From Odontocerum albicorne (taxonomy: Eukaryota > Arthropoda > Insecta > Trichoptera > Odontoceridae), in NCBI GenBank assembly GCA_949825065.1, contig OX463841.1:24440916-24504915 (forward strand): a stretch of 64,000 nt of DNA, written 5' to 3'. A program made the translations under genes and the position numbers. Under the pieces are notes generated by a model. The model saw only the letters and a list, made by a program, of their open reading frames with translations, was not told where the DNA came from and made no database searches. Numbering within the stretch: position 1 is the stretch's first letter; every line of letters begins with the position of its first letter. Shown in pieces: positions 1 to 11,254 of this stretch.

Positions 1-3000
1 GATTCATCGCGCTTCAGTTGTCACTGCTCATGCTTGTAACGACATTACTTCTGGTTGTATCAAAATACTCGTATGATGTATTCGAAAATTTAAAAGAAAA
101 AATATCAAGAAATCTAAAACATTTAAGGAACCTAAAACAGTTTGAGAGAGCAACAATTCTCAATTTATACTGATCTTTTCTACATAATAAAATTTATATT
201 GATAACATTAGATAAAGATTTGTATAAATTTTAGATTTAATTTTAAAAAATGATTAAGGAATGCAATCTTTGGCAAAATTAAGAAAAGGGTTCAGAATTT
301 TGTGGATAAATTAATTAATCTAAATCCTTTGACCTGGAGATTTTAAAAACCTTTTCTTACACATCAAGAAAAATTAAAACTTCTTCAAATCACATTTCAA
401 TTTTATGCTAATACGAGTATTATCGATATTTGTTGGGGATATTTCAAATGAAGTGTTTTAGATAATAATGATTTAGTTTGATCAAATTTAAACTTGAAAT
501 ATTTAGTTTATAGATACTGAAAAAAGCTTTATTGAATTCAAAATGGAAAACAAGTGTTATATTTATTTTATTAAAAAAATATAAACGTGACACCGCAATA
601 TGAGGCAAACGTCTTTTCAACGATTCAAGAAATAAAAGCTTTATTATGTATTTATTAACGGGGATTTTTATTAAATACATATAGTTTATAATTTATTATC
701 ATTCATACTCTTAAGTAAAATACTTATCCAAATATCGAAATGCATTGTATATTAACAATTTAAAACCATTGTCAAGTTTTTAAGCCATGATTCAGTTATT
801 CGTAGTTAAATGTAAATTGAGGCATAATAAAAAAAACACCTGATAATAATTTTTAATTGATTTATACCACCATAAGAATGGGACAACTTACAATCACACA
901 TTTTAACAGATGTTAGTCGTATAACTTTTTTATACACTAATGGTCATGGAAACAATGTCGATCGTAAAAACGTTTAAAATTCCATACATATTGGTTATAA
1001 GAAAAAAAGTCAACGTGTTTTATACGCCGATCATTCTTGTTCTTTAAAATTTACAGGCATTCAATAAAAACAGCGGACCGCCTAACAGAGACACCCAACT
1101 TAAATTGCTTAATAAAAATCGCTCGACGGATATCGGTCATAAACTAGTTATAGGATATAAGGGGCGGAATCCTACCCATTCCTTTATTATTGGAAAACTA
1201 ACCTACAATAGTTTAAAATAAACAAATAATGAATCAATCAATTTAGTTTTATTTTCAAATACTTTTAAATTCGCTTCATGGAAAATGTGATAGCTGAATT
1301 CGGAAATAGTGATTGTATAATAGAAACATGCAATGTCAATTCTTAAAAAAATAAAGTTCACATTTTTTTATAATATTGGAGGTTAACTGTTAAAAAAATA
1401 TTTAAAAATCAGTTATTTTAAAAAAATACCATGAGTAATGTTTTTATAGCAATCCTTGATTTGAGAAAAATGGTTTCAAAAGTGTTATTAATGTATCAAG
1501 GTTAAGTATATTTAGAAACAAAAACATGTGAAATAAATACATTTGGTATCGTTGATATATTTGTAAAAACGCTTTCTATTAAGTATTGAAAATGGTAAAT
1601 ATCTATTTATTTTCATTGTTCAATTCTTATGTGGGAGTGTGGGGATCTTGATAGAATTAATTAATTCTTCTGTAGATATACTCCTCCCAACTGGAGTCGT
1701 CCTGCAGGCTTCAGATAATGATGACCAGCAGGTTTATAACAAACCCTTAATAAGATATCATTTTCTGAATATTCGGAAAAGCGAAGATGGTAATAAATAC
1801 GACATCATGATCAATAAAATAATACGCGCAAATTTGAAATTGTCAGAAAATGTACAAAAAATAAAATTGAATGGTTGTCAACATTGATTGAGATGAATAT
1901 TGAAGGCAAGACTTCTAAAAGAATTTAATAAATTTATCGATAAATTCTGAAATAGGGTAGGATTCCACCATATAGTAGAACAAGCGTGAAAAAATATACA
2001 CGAGTCGGTGTCTGTCGGTGGTGTAATTAAGTATCGATTAGCCGATAGGAAGGACGGGCTCTGGGGCCGCTCAGCGCGGACGCGGGCGCAGGCCGCCTCA
2101 CCTTCAGATCGGCCCTCGCGATAACGGCCCCACCACACAGCACATGTGCGTCCAGAGGCGAGCTTTATTATGTTAACCCATTGCAATCCTAATCGTTTAC
2201 GTCTTAAATATATTTATAGTAATTATTTTTTCATTTAAAAAAGAATTTCGAAAGTAAAAGGAATCGAATCGGGAAAAAATATTCTTATCTGGGGAGAGAT
2301 GCTCAGCTCGGATTATGAACAATAAAGACATAATTACTAAAACCAATCGCATGACATGTACTTTTATTATAGTATATTAGTAAATAAAACTAATAATATT
2401 CACTTCAGCATTGTTATAGGTGTTTTTTTTTGTATATAAACAGAAGGCAAAATTCTGAAAAAAATGGATTATATACATTGTTACCTCCAGATTTACTGGA
2501 TGCTCTTTTTAGTCGAAAAATTACCATTACATTTAGAAAGTAAGTTATGAATTTTTCAATGAATCATGTATTTTGATATTTATCAGCCTAAAAGGAAAAG
2601 TTTCGTTTTTAGAAACATCACTGTAAAAATGAAGTAAAAATTGGTTCCTCTAAGCGTGTCATCTAATACTCGTACTCGTAATACCAGAATAGTATGTTGA
2701 TGCAAATATTTTATAAATAACTTTTTGAATAGGTATATTATTTGAATCGATAATTCCAAATCTCAATAAAAAAAAACTATTTTCTCTCTTTTAGATGAAA
2801 CAGATAGATTATCGGAATTTTTTGGGCCTTCAATCAATAACGATTCGTATTATGTTTAGTCGAAGAACAGATCGAACTATGGTCTTGTTCAAATTAATTG
2901 TCAACAAGCATCAATTCAGATCACAACGGGTTAAATTCGCGTCGATATATTTTACAATCGTAACCTATAATTCTGACCACTGTGTAGAAAGTAAAGATTG

Positions 3001-5120
3001 AATACATTATTATGTTTGACAATTTGTCTCAATGAATTTGACATATTTTTAAATGGGTGTTTTGGGTCAGTTAAAATTATGTTTTTCCAAAATAAATTAA
3101 TGTTCAAGATAACTAAATTATCAAATAAAACGTGTAATTTCCAATCGTTACGATTCGATGGAATGAATGATAGATACACTGTCTGGATAAATGTACAACT
3201 TTTTAAATAGCATTCCATTATTTATTTGAAATCTTGAGGATAATTTTAAAAATATGTATAATTTTAAACCAATATGAAATAAATTATGCTTTGTTAAAAA
3301 AATATTCAATATTTTAAATTGAGGACAGTTATATTGCCAGCCTAATTTGTATTTTATAGTTGAATTCAGCCCATTTAAAAAAAAATAGTCCATATAAAAC
3401 GATGTAATGTTTCCCTTAGAAATGTAATGACTAACGTGTTTCATTCCCGATTAACTTCTCCTCTCCTACATCTTTTCTTTTCCCTTTGATTGATGATATC
3501 TCACATTTATTGTTATTATTTGTATTGCTCAATTTTGTACAAATAATATTAATTTGAATATTTTTTGCGAACAAGTAACTTCCTTTATAAATTTTTGTCT
3601 GGTTCGTTGGATGAGACAATAAGACCACCAATTATACAATAAAGTGTCTAATGAATAAATTAAGGACAGGTAAAAATTCGTGTTGGATACTTTTGCACAT
3701 GCATGTCCTATTGTCCTCCATGACAAAATGGAAGAACGATTGTTAATGTGCCGAGCAATCAAACTCAAGGGTCTTTTTCATATTTATATTTGTAACGTAT
3801 GGTATTTCTTATTCGTTTCAAATCAGTTTTCTTATATGTAAATGCCGCGCTGTAGACGTTTGTTAACATAATAAGCGAATCAACATTAAGTTGGTGGCAT
3901 TTAGTGTAAATTGGCCACTTTGAATTTGGATGGTTAATTATTTTCTATCAATATTATATGGATAATCAACTATGATTTTACTTAAAAAAAAAGATAGCTT
4001 CAAACCGCGTTAATATCGATGGAAAACATTTGTTTGCATCCGCTTTGCTTTGATAAGATGACATGCCTGAATTTAAATATTATTTCACACTCAATAAATA
4101 CTGTAGTTAGTTTATTTGGTGATTTAAAATGCGTTTCCTCGAGATTTTCTTGTATTTACATTACCAAAAGCAAAAGTAAATTTTCTTCTTAGATTAAGCG
4201 CGTTAGAAAGCACTCATCAACATACTTAAGTGACTGAATATATATGTAACATACGTTTGTGTGTAAATACTCGTTTGTATACATATGCATTATTTTTTAT
4301 TTTATATAATTTAAAAAAAAATATTTTTCCCTGTAATTTTTCTTCTTTTTTAATGTCTTGTATTTTTCAATGTAATTGGGCTAAGCCTGTTTTGAAAAAA
4401 TAAATAAATAAATAAATTTACATAATATTTTCTTAACAAAATTATTACTTTTAGTGAAATAATAAAAAAAAATCGCACAGCTATAAGTTGGTATATACCT
4501 GTTTGCAATTTTTCGCTTCTTTTACGAGTTTTTAATGGAACGAATTATTTCTGAATAACTGTATCGTTATAAAACTCGGCTTTATCGTTTCACATTATTT
4601 TTTAAATTGCTCTTTTAAACGATTCATTGAAAGGCTTCTATTGTACATAAAAGAGAAAATAACTAGCATTAGTCCTTCGATAATAAAGTTTGTCAACCAA
4701 ATGGACTTCAAATCGAGATTTTATTGTTTTACTCACCTTTTGGCTGCAAATTGCATTTTATTAATAATAACTTTTCGACCATTAGAACTCCAAAATATAC
4801 ATCGATGAATAAGAATCTTTTGATTTTATTCAACTGGTTTAACTGTTTACCGGTTTCGACCTTTACGCGCGCATCCTCGGAATTGTCTATCATATTACGT
4901 GAAGAGCGAAACCGATAAATGGACTAAAAGTCACTGGAACAAAATAGAAAGTGTTTTTTTAAATTCGTTTTGTAAACACTTTTGAGTAATAATATATTAA
5001 CCAGGCGACTTTATAATATGAAAAAAAAACAACCCTAGAAATAATAATTCTATGCTGATCCGCATAAATTGAGGCTTGCAGTTAGTCTGCGGGTGTTCTA
5101 TGCAGAAAGCGCACTTACTT
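1..5120. other. AT-rich non-coding DNA
   Basis: No coding exon or recognisable element was found here apart from the GC-rich island at 2040-2165. Short open frames (for example 1639-1887 plus, 2795-3001 plus, 3148-3444 minus) have AT-driven composition, no known motifs and no plausible splice context. The rest is poly-A/T tracts and short (AAAT)n runs near 4400. Confidence 0.6.
2040..2165. promoter_or_regulatory. GC-rich island, candidate conserved non-coding element
   Basis: About 125 bp of GC-rich sequence (ggggccgctcagcgcgga, gggcgcaggccgcctcacc) in an otherwise about 70% AT landscape. No open frame with family resemblance crosses it; the minus-strand translation is low-complexity. In large introns of developmental genes such islands are often enhancers, but a GC-rich repeat or an unrecognised exon is also possible. 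Function is inferred from composition only. Confidence 0.3.
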
Positions 5121-5305
5121 TGTGTACAATAGTACCTGGCGGTTTTTTTGCCATGTGGAAATCTCTTTAAATCAACCAGAAAAATGTTTAAAGAGGTTTG
5201 AGTGAAAACTAATCTGGCACCCTTTTTCAAAATAATGAATACCAACGGGAACCAAACCAGTTACCTCCAGGCTAGAAAACAAACACCTTATCAACTAGAT
5301 TACAT
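5121..5305 (-). repeat. tRNA-derived SINE copy (family A)
   Basis: Minus-strand copy of the dominant short element of the window. Read on the minus strand it has a degenerate tRNA-like head (ctagttgataaggtg, B-box-like ggtttggttcccgttggt). A body with cagattagttttcact and ctttttctggttgattt follows, and the tail has ccgccaggtactattgtac. The order head, B box, ttggtaccn(T/A)n, acttaaggnctnntaacan-tttctggttggttgga, then gtactgtatacaa is shared by all family A copies listed here. Confidence 0.75.
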
Positions 5306-5394
5306 AAGATATAATATTATTACCTATATTAGATTTTATTACACTATGTGTAACGATAGCTTATGAGCCCCGAGCTCATAAGGAAACCAATAAA

Positions 5395-5475
5395 AAATTG
5401 TCACCAATCCTCCAGTTAGTAAGAGTAGTTTCTTTGCAAGAGGAAGGTCGCGTGTTCGAATCCCGCATGAAGAAA
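5395..5475 (+). repeat. tRNA-like sequence, SINE head or tRNA pseudogene
   Basis: Contains an intact B box (gtgttcgaatccc) and an upstream stem-loop in which tttct pairs with aggaa around a seven-base loop ttgcaag. If this is a true anticodon arm the anticodon would be GCA. Sequences where the acceptor stem should be do not pair, so a functional tRNA gene is unlikely. No family A body follows it. Probably a solitary tRNA-derived head. Confidence 0.45.
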
Positions 5476-7196
5476 TATTCTTTTATTTTCATCGTTCTTT
5501 TAAATCGAGGCGTTTGGTGTGATATTGCTCTAGTATTGAAAATATCCAATATTATTCTCGTATTCACCAGATTTAACTTTTTTTCCCAGTTCATTTGTAG
5601 AGTGAAATTTACCACACAATATTATTATTTATTATATTATTTCTCTATTTGTATATGATAATAAATTATATAAATACATAATTTGTGAGAAGCATCAGGT
5701 AATTTAACGTGGACACACAATTGTAATGGATCTGGGTTTGTTGCCTTCCATTTGTTGTGTCCCCAGTAAACTAGGCTTTTACCTGTATTTTACTGAAGAA
5801 AATATAACTAGATGAGAATACCAACAGTACACACAATATAATACAGATTGACTGTAAAATAATTACCGAATGCAAAGATAAAATTACTTTTCTGTTTTCC
5901 TAATTCTGTTTTCCTAACATAACATATACCTACTATGAGCTTATTTATTGGATTCTTTTTAATGATATTTACAATATTTACTTGATATGTTCTAGCATTT
6001 TGTTTTTGTATTGATATTGAATTAATTTTCAAGTAAGATTTTAGTATGAACTGGTCATTATATTATTTTTTATGGCCTGTTTATTTTTAAGTTTAAATAC
6101 CTGTTTACTTTTTAAGTGAACGTGTTAAATTTTACCTCTTTTGTTATTTAAACAATCCTTAAATTCATTTTTTATAAGGTATGCTGTACTGTTGATATAG
6201 AAATAATAATAATGAATCATGTATAAAAAATAATAAATAAAAAATATTTTTTTGCATCGTTATGCCCTTATACTCTACGGTTTGTCATTTCATTAAAACT
6301 ATTTAACCTTTAAATTTTGTTTTATGAATATTAAATAAATATAAACATATATTCCATTCTGGGTCGATGCTAACCACAAAATAATATCCTACACTTTTTA
6401 TGCATTTATTCAATAAAATTTAAGCAGTCAAATATATAAACTGTATGAAATACAGCATCATTTCTATCAGGCTTAACGCAGCACACTGGTTGAAAATCGT
6501 AGCCTTAACGCTTCGCGCCACACGTCCACTCGCCCGTATTTAATATACGAGTACATACATATATGTTATGTTATGAGGTCTGCCCGGTAGACTCTCAACC
6601 TAAAACAAATTTTTGTGCAACCGAAAAAGTATCCGTCCCATCCCACCTGCGTCTCCGTATGATAGATGTATTAATAAACTTAAATAAATAACTTTTGGTA
6701 CAAAGTTTCAACCCTCCGCTATTTTTACTTCTTGGATGATTGGGAAGTATTGTGATCGTAAATTTTGATGAGCTGTATAATAAATAAACATACGTAATAA
6801 ATAAATATTGCAATACCAAGAATAGGTCAAACTAGATATTAAATATTATCCACAATTCCTTTAAAATATTTTGTGTGATCGATACGAGTTTTAATGGATC
6901 GATTATGCTTAAAGAATACATTTGTAGTGAATGTATTTGATACAAGTTTATTTATCTCCACACATTTAGTTTGTATTTTGTTTAAACGATTTCAAACACA
7001 ATTATTTGTCTCTTTTACTACATATAAACATTTTTTTACGCAATGAAAATCATTTTCTTTTTTATATTATATATGATATTCTCACATTATTTGTTTGTAT
7101 AAAAAATCAATTATGCATAGTTTTTATTAATTCTTCATGCTGCATTCCAGAAAGCATTTATTTATATACACTGTATTCACCAAATATTGCCAAATG
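5476..7196. other. AT-rich non-coding DNA
   Basis: No gene seen. AT-rich throughout except a short mixed segment around 6480-6560. Open frames such as 5808-6032 minus and 6595-6819 minus have no recognisable content. Confidence 0.55.
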
Positions 7197-7402
7197 ACGA
7201 GCTCTATGGCCTATAGTAGTTGCAAGACACTTGTCTTCCTACCCGATGTTTGTGTTTTCGAGTCCCTTTGGTACCCTATTTTTTTGTTTGTTAAGTGTCC
7301 AGTCTGGTTTAGTAATTTAGGACTCTTTATGATTGGTAAGAAGAGTCTACTATATGGCTTTAATAATAATAAGCCTTGTATACAATGAAGTGTAATACAA
7401 TA
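7197..7402 (+). repeat. tRNA-derived SINE copy (family A)
   Basis: Plus-strand copy. The head reads tctatggcctatagtagttg with a diverged B box (gttttcgagtcccttt) and ggtaccc. The body has gtccagtctggtttag and ttggtaagaag. It ends tgtatacaatgaagtgtaat, matching the family tail. The body is more diverged than in other copies. Confidence 0.65.
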
Positions 7403-9433
7403 AAATTATCCGACGTATTTATTGTAAGAATTCTCTTACAATTTACAACAATATTTAAAACTTTACGAGGTATTTATTATTCCGGAGATTTTAGAAATGA
7501 CGTTTAAAATAATAATAATGTTTAAATCTTTCTGACCAAATAACAACAATGCAGTTTAAGTATTCGTGAAGTTCAAAGCCGAACGACAGCGGACTCGTTC
7601 CCTGCCAGATCTCTATCTGCGGCCGTCCTAAAGGAAGGTCTCGCGGGGCTATTAGTAGGTGCATTAAAATCCAATGCATCAAACGTTGTTTGATTTGCTA
7701 TGTAATTTCACGATCCCGAACTATTCCACCTTACCCCTGTCATACGATGATTAATCACATTTGGTATACTTTACGCCTATATTTTTTCCGCAACAGGTGG
7801 ATTTTTAAATGAAACTCGGATTTTTTTCGAGAATCACCATACTTATCTTTATAATTTTGTTTTAATACATAATTATGTCCTACCTCGTAATTTTAATAGA
7901 TTTGCTTTTGCTTAGCATGTTTTAAGGGTAGATCCTCTCGCTAATACGTTTTTTTTTCATATCTAATTTTATCAAGTTATCAAAGGTGGGCGTAATCAAT
8001 TTCAATATTTATGTAAGGTTAAAAGAAATTTGTTATAATTTTTTTATGTAAAATATCGATTTACCTTCAGATAGGATCGGCTGAATGTTTTAACTTATAT
8101 TTTAAAAACCTTTTCCGTTAAGAAAACAATGAAAGAACTTGGCATTAAATAAATTACGATCTGAATTGTATTAAATCAACACAACGTTTTCTTCCCTGGT
8201 TATGATAGTCACATCACTATCTTGACACATTTTACTACACAAAATTTTCTCTTGAATCTATAATTTCTTCACAGTAAAAATATTATAATTTAAAAAGTTT
8301 TCTCAGGCTAGTAGTAAAAGGTCAGTTGTTCCATTTTTATGAAATTGGAAACGTATGGATGATTTATGAAAAATGAAATCGAATATCATATATATAGGAT
8401 TTTATTGTGTATTTCGTTAACTTCACAATGGTAGAGAAAGAATAATTTATTCAGTTAATATAAACAAAACTATTAAATGGAAAAAGCTGGGTGCCTTTAT
8501 AAGTGCGAATGTACAATATATATTTTTACCTTAAACTCTGCCCTGAACAATATTCGACCTGGTACTTATTGGGCGTAGAATGATTAAAATAACAAAATGA
8601 AATTTAAGAAGTTTCAATTATTTTACATCAACGAATGCAACCACTGTGATGAATTTCATAGAGAAAATTAAAACAATTATATGACAACATATGCCATATG
8701 ACACAGTCTAAGTGTACCACTATCATAGCTAGAGTATAGTCTAAAAGGCTCAGCAATTACTACAACTAGGGGTAATTGGAGAAAAAACTAATAGTTTTTT
8801 CTCCAAGTACCCCCGAGTTTAGAAGTTTCAACATTTCAAATTTTGTACTTATTCGCATACGTTTTTTTTGTACCGTAATGGATTGATTCTGTGTATGCAT
8901 ATTTTTTTTTCTTTTTTTTTGGTATGTGAGGGCCTTTGATTACCTGAGTGTTGGCCTGTGTCAAGTTTGTATTTTATGTGTGGTGGGTAGTGTGCATGTG
9001 CATATTGCTTTTCAATATTCTTTGTATACGTAAATGTTTTATAATTTTTGTGACAAATTTTATTTTTATTCATACGCACTCAAAATTCTAATTTGAGTAT
9101 AATTGTTGTAAACTTTTTTAATGATCGATAAAAAAATAAACATTGTAATAAAATAAAATTCCACTTGATTTTGTATTTAGCCTTTTTGTTCCTCAACTTA
9201 CCAGAAACAAGTCAATATATCTACTAAATAAGAAACTTTATATTATATAATTCGACACTTCTTAGCAAGGCTCTTATTATGTAAAAATGTTGAATAAATA
9301 AGACCATACATCAACAATTCCAGAAAAATTATACCATAAATGTATTGAGCCCAAAGGGAACTCTGGACCAATGCACTTATAAGTGCTGAATTTAGAGAAC
9401 CAGGACTTTAACAATTCCTTTTCTTTGTTGTAG
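7403..9433. other. AT-rich non-coding DNA upstream of the plus-strand T-box exon
   Basis: No exon equivalent to 61706-62015 was found here on the plus strand, although such an exon would be expected if the exon at 9434 belonged to a plus-strand gene with a short first intron. Open frames at 7491-7682 minus and 8849-9079 minus show no family signal. The polypyrimidine tract and acceptor of the T-box exon occupy about 9405-9433. Confidence 0.55.
8769..8813. repeat. Tight inverted repeat (hairpin)
   Basis: ggggtaattggagaaaaaac pairs with gttttttctccaagtacccc around a loop of only a few bases, giving a stem of about 20 bp with one or two mismatches. The tiny loop argues against a microRNA precursor. 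It is more likely a cruciform-prone palindrome or a remnant of a short inverted-repeat element. Confidence 0.7.
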
Positions 9434-9707
9434 GCGGATGTTCCCAACACTTCGAGTATCCTTCACGGGCTTAAACGCCAATCAGCGGTATGCAGTGCTG
9501 CTGGATATAGTCCCGGTGGATGGCAAGCGGTACCGGTACGCGTACCACCGCTCGTCGTGGCTGGTGGCTGGTAAGGCGGACCCGCCCGCGCCCGCGCGCC
9601 TCTACGCGCACCCTGACTCACCGTTCACCGGGGAGCAACTGCGCAAGCAGGTCGTCTCCTTTGAAAAGGTCAAGCTCACCAACAACGAGATGGACAAGAA
9701 TGGACAG
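9434..9707 (+). CDS. T-box exon 2 (Tbx20/midline/H15-type transcription factor)
   Basis: Internal coding exon of 274 bp, one base plus 91 full codons, encoding much of a T-box DNA-binding domain. It reads [10 protein letters not shown], then [41 protein letters not shown] and [16 protein letters not shown]. These are hallmark T-box blocks, and NNEMD-x-GQ resembles the insect mid/H15 (Tbx20) group as I know it. T-box proteins are nuclear sequence-specific transcription factors; the Tbx20 group acts in heart, nerve cord and segment patterning. Splice sites are clear: a pyrimidine-rich tract ending ttgttgtag before 9434, and CAG/gtaaat after 9707. The exon starts one base before codon CGG, so it needs an upstream exon ending with two bases of a codon, and it ends on a codon boundary. 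No matching upstream exon is visible on the plus strand in 1-9433 and no downstream T-box exon is recognised to the right. It lies 828 bp from a scaffold gap. The exon call is near certain; mid versus H15 is not resolved. Confidence 0.95.
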
Positions 9708-10170
9708 GTAAATGCACTTACACATTTCCTTACGTGTACTCAGAAATGTTCTTTTGATATCGTCCTGAGGGTGAAGGATACAAATTCTTCAAAATGTCGG
9801 CCATTATTTAATTCAACTCAACACGACGACAACTCGGAAAATATTTTAAAGTTGTGAACTGCCATGAAAATCTACGATCATAGCTACTCCCCAATTTCAT
9901 CACCCCGTTTATTTTTATTATAACTTTTATTCCCATTATATTAAAAGTTATAATAAAAACAAATGGGATGATAAATATTGGGACACCCAATTAGGTTAAT
10001 TGTATCTGGCTAAGGATGATGGATTCTAAGAGACCATGTTCTGTAACCATAGGTGTATAGTAACTCCAGCTCTTTAGTTATATAACACGCAGATGAGATG
10101 ATAATTTGGGAAGATTTGTAGTAACGGGTAGTATGGATTACATTATGGACTGACCAGCCAGGAACGCAAC
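9708..10170. other. Start of the intron after the plus-strand T-box exon, with a small hairpin
   Basis: Begins at the donor gtaaat. At 9913-9928 and 9943-9958 lies a perfect 16-bp inverted repeat (ttttattataactttt) with a 14-base loop. Bases about 9820-9880 resemble 14178-14242 (shared aactcaa-acgrcaacaactnngaaaatattttaa), so a dispersed repeat starts inside this intron. The open frame continues about 130 bases past the donor, which is read-through of intron. Confidence 0.55.
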
Positions 10171-10315
10171 ATGATGCTCTGTGACGGCAGCACTCCGAGA
10201 CATCAAAAGGAAGGAGAGGTGGAGAACTGTAGGGAATAGAGTAGAGCAGTTGGAGCAGAGAAACACGACCTTCAGTTATGATTAATAGGTCAAGTAGAAG
10301 AACGATAAAAATATA
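10170..10315 (+). mobile_element. Non-LTR retrotransposon 3' relic (C-terminal pol fragment)
   Basis: Plus-strand reading gives AALRDIKRKERWRTV followed by GNRVEQLEQRN and a stop, the style of the C terminus of insect non-LTR pol proteins. The DNA ctctgtgacggcagcactcc recurs with one change at 45822, where the frame reads AALRESPKRERRRNV. Both are followed by a short 3' end with accttcagt/acctcagt and an AAG-rich tail (agtagaagaa, aagaagaag), as expected of a target-primed insertion. Heavily truncated, non-functional. Confidence 0.55.
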
Positions 10316-10535
10316 AATGAGACAATGGACATGAATTACATTGAAACTTATGGTAAAATTTCTTCAAATGTTCTATATGTAATTAGATACATTTCAACTC
10401 CATGAACTCATAAACATGACCAATTTCATTGACTGGTGCCTTTTATGACTTTTTTAGTGTAGGTTTATCATTAAAAAGAAACAAAACCACATTTATACAA
10501 GTCAATATGACATTTTATATATTTTTAACCGCTAT

Positions 10536-10735
10536 NNNNNNNNNNNNNNNNNNNNNNNNNNNNNNNNNNNNNNNNNNNNNNNNNNNNNNNNNNNNNNNNN
10601 NNNNNNNNNNNNNNNNNNNNNNNNNNNNNNNNNNNNNNNNNNNNNNNNNNNNNNNNNNNNNNNNNNNNNNNNNNNNNNNNNNNNNNNNNNNNNNNNNNNN
10701 NNNNNNNNNNNNNNNNNNNNNNNNNNNNNNNNNNN
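10536..10735. other. Assembly gap of 200 N
   Basis: A run of exactly 200 N. The round length suggests a fixed-size scaffold join of unknown true size rather than measured sequence. The relative order and orientation of the left part (1-10535) and the right part (10736-64000) therefore depend on scaffolding. The T-box exons on the two sides disagree in strand. Short apparent ORFs across the gap are artefacts. Confidence 0.99.
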
Positions 10736-11254
10736 AGTTGATTTATTAGAAAATGTTATGATCTTGTTACTTTTTGACATATGAATGCAGCAAGGATATG
10801 AACAAAAAAACTAATTCCAATTTGACATTTTTAAGGGAAAACGTTGTATTTTTAGTTTTATTGAGTGGTTAATTCCTAACTGGGCAAGTATATTGGTTTA
10901 TATTTAAATTCATCTATTCTTCTATTATAAAACTTCAGACGTTAGTAAGTTAAAAAATTTAAAAAAATATTTAAAATTATGTTGTCCTGGTGACAAAACA
11001 CAAGTGCAATAATTGAAGTCTTATATAATCAAAACACCTAAAAAGTCCTATAATCAATACATAATTTATTTCTGTGCATATAATGAACACTGTATTTGCA
11101 AAAATAAAGTGTATTGATAACAAAACAAACTATTTATTTAGCGCCGTTTTACAGCCAAAAGTGGCTTCAAAGGCGCTTAAAAAGGATTTAAAGCTGTAAA
11201 AAAATCACAAAAGTACATAAATGTTTTTAAGATACTCGGACTCTCAACGCTCTA
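10736..11254. other. AT-rich non-coding DNA right of the gap
   Basis: No gene or recognisable element. Includes a moderately mixed stretch around 11140-11200 with repeated cgcctttg/gcgccgt motifs. Confidence 0.5.

Noticed and set aside
5395..5475. Functional tRNA gene
   Set aside because: B box and an anticodon-like arm are present, but the acceptor stem does not pair and the D arm is poor.
8769..8813. microRNA precursor
   Set aside because: The loop is only a few bases and the arms are too short for a normal precursor.
9434..9707. Assigning the symbol mid or H15 to the T-box exons
   Set aside because: The two insect paralogues are too similar in these exons to separate without an alignment or the N-terminal exons.
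9520..9711. Second open frame in the T-box exon (plus strand)
   Set aside because: Arg/Thr-rich shadow frame of the GC-rich T-box exon; the T-box frame is unambiguous.
10429..10780. Open frames spanning the N gap
   Set aside because: Created by undetermined bases.
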